A program made the position numbers and the translations under genes. This document shows positions 63,000 through 64,000 of a stretch of DNA of 64,000 nucleotides, piece after piece. How positions within the stretch are numbered: position 1 is the stretch's first letter; each line of letters starts with the position of its first letter. The notes beneath the pieces were generated by a model. That model was not told where the DNA came from. It worked only from the letters and a program-made list of their open reading frames with translations, and did not search any database. This stretch comes from Zygnema cylindricum (Eukaryota > Streptophyta > Zygnematophyceae > Zygnematales > Zygnemataceae), in contig JBBHKE010001012.1 of NCBI GenBank assembly GCA_037447655.1, positions 263,295-327,294 of the forward strand, in the 5' to 3' direction.

Positions 63000-64000
63000 T
63001 CCTTCCAAGCATGTGGCTCTTCCTCTTTTCTTCTAAAGTTGTCGGACACTTAAAATATTCATGCACCCTCTCGGATTATAAATCACATTGTTAAAGCGTA
63101 CTCTATTGACTCTAGTTTTTCCTTCCCTATCTTGTGTGGGTAGATCTAACCAAACTGTTCCCAGTGTATCGATGACCATCATCGAACCATTAGCCACTAT
63201 GATGGATTTTGGTATAGTTAGTTTTCTAATGTCACTGAATAGTCCGGGATCTGAACATATGTGATGTGTACCACCTGAGTGTATGATCCAATTGTTAAAT
63301 TTTCCCTTACTCTCCTTGCCTCGTGTGTGATATAGGATTTCCTGTTTCTTTTCCTATGATTCCTCGATAAGTGAAACGAAAAATTCTCGATCATGTCCCA
63401 TTAGCCCATCCTGAATAAAGTCCCCTCTATTTGATGAGTTACTTCCACTTCTTGCACTTCCTCCGCCCCTAAATTTTCCCCCTCTACAACTGTTTCCTTT
63501 GTTTTGATAACAACCGCGACTAGTATGTCCATATTTCTAACAAATGTTACACTGTTTGCTCTTGTTTTGGCATTCAAACGAGCCATGCCAAGTTTCATTA
63601 GAGTTGTAACATGTAATCTAAAAGGTATCAAAAAGATACGAGCCTCTCTCTAGGCCTTATCTCCTTGTCCACGAGGTTCACCTCCTCTCCCTTAAGTTCA
63701 GCTAAAGTTGTAAACTCTTCCGTCATCCTCCTCATGATAACTCGGATAAGATGAGCCTTTATTTTATTTTTTCGATGTTGCCTTCTCCTTCTTCGTACTA
63801 CTCAAGTGGTTGATAGCGTAAGCCATTGTGGGTTTCTCTTGCCCCTTGATGACCTCCTTTGATTTTGCAAACTTGCTTGGAAGACTCCTCGTGAAGACAA
63901 ACAACCTCTTTTTTTTTGTAGGGAAGTTATTTAGTGATTTAAGTTTTTCTATGATAACATTAAACCTTTTGACTCCATCATCAATGGACTCATTCTCCTT
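63000..64000 (-). pseudogene. gag C-terminus and protease of M4
   Basis: Gag: LKSLNNFPTKKKRLFVFTRS, LPSKFAKSKEVIKGQEKPTM, AYAINHLSS (63960-63800). A zinc knuckle C-x2-C-x4-H-x4-C carries a TAG inside (CNIC, then YGHTSRGC; about 63555-63510). Protease: WIIHSGGTHHIC (about 63290-63255) has His where the catalytic Asp is expected. VNRVRFNNVIYNPRGCMNIL is the copia protease end motif. Multiple frames. Confidence 0.65.

Larger units (their letters stand above)
59265..64000 (-). mobile_element. minus-strand Ty1/copia element M4, 3' part
   Basis: Reading down the minus strand from the window end: gag (64000 to about 63330), protease (about 63310-63000), integrase (62850-62050), linker (61863-61393), reverse transcriptase (61432-60640), RNase H (60600-59785), polypurine tract TAAGAGGGGGAA (59762-59751) and an LTR starting TGTTAGGATTAAG at 59750. 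The LTR's far end is unclear (about 59265). Sequence differs clearly from the 8730-30440 family. The 5' LTR lies outside the window. Confidence 0.75.

Noticed and set aside
50400-64000. receptor-kinase exons downstream of the LRR gene
   Set aside because: I looked for membrane-span and kinase motifs on the plus strand after the EGF-like exon and found none, so no receptor kinase is claimed.

Overview
This window looks like nuclear DNA from a large, repeat-rich genome of the green (streptophyte) lineage. The evidence is: 72-nt phase-2 exons that each encode one 24-residue plant-type leucine-rich repeat (LRR); a hydroxyproline-rich, extensin-like coding stretch; Ty1/copia retrotransposons with plant-type initiator-Met tRNA primer sites; and kilobase-scale introns. 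A charophyte alga of the Chara type is my best guess, inferred from style rather than proven. No prokaryotic operon, rRNA gene or CRISPR array is visible.

Layout. 1-1638: 5' end of a minus-strand copia element (gag, primer site, LTR). 1698-8600: short DNA-transposon relics with TA-flanked inverted termini, and one long foldback element with roughly 0.7-kb arms (6366-8470). 8730-30440: a stack of copia elements of one family (LTR about 1.0-1.15 kb), partly nested. It holds an internally deleted plus-strand element (8730-13866) with a solo LTR in its 3' LTR, a two-LTR junction, two minus-strand elements (14423-23673) interrupted by another LTR, and a nearly complete plus-strand element (23674-29636). 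This family carries a primer site matching the anticodon arm of initiator tRNA-Met, so a half-tRNA primer is implied. Its LTRs carry an antisense tRNA-like segment.

30700-54100 is the genic part. On the plus strand I assemble a secreted LRR protein from eight exons: a signal-peptide exon (32230), an N-cap exon, five 72-nt LRR exons (33053, 38462, 41455, 44893, 49171) and a Cys-rich EGF-like exon (50045). Splice phases agree throughout. A phase-compatible donor at 50320 and acceptor before 52936 would add a 387-residue Pro/Ser/Lys/Arg-rich domain, giving an LRX/PERK-like LRR-EGF-extensin chimera. Its introns hold a tRNA-derived foldback (34332-34681), a copia gag fragment (38800-41008), a decayed antisense copia relic (46680-49070) and AT-rich low-complexity DNA.

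54100-64000: a segmental duplicate (56205-58870) of intron 45095-47915, followed by an inverted orphan LRR exon (59060-59131). After it comes another minus-strand copia element (59265-64000) that runs off the window.

The pol genes are nearly all broken by stops, frameshifts or protease active-site changes. The only likely host gene is the LRR gene and its possible Pro-rich extension.
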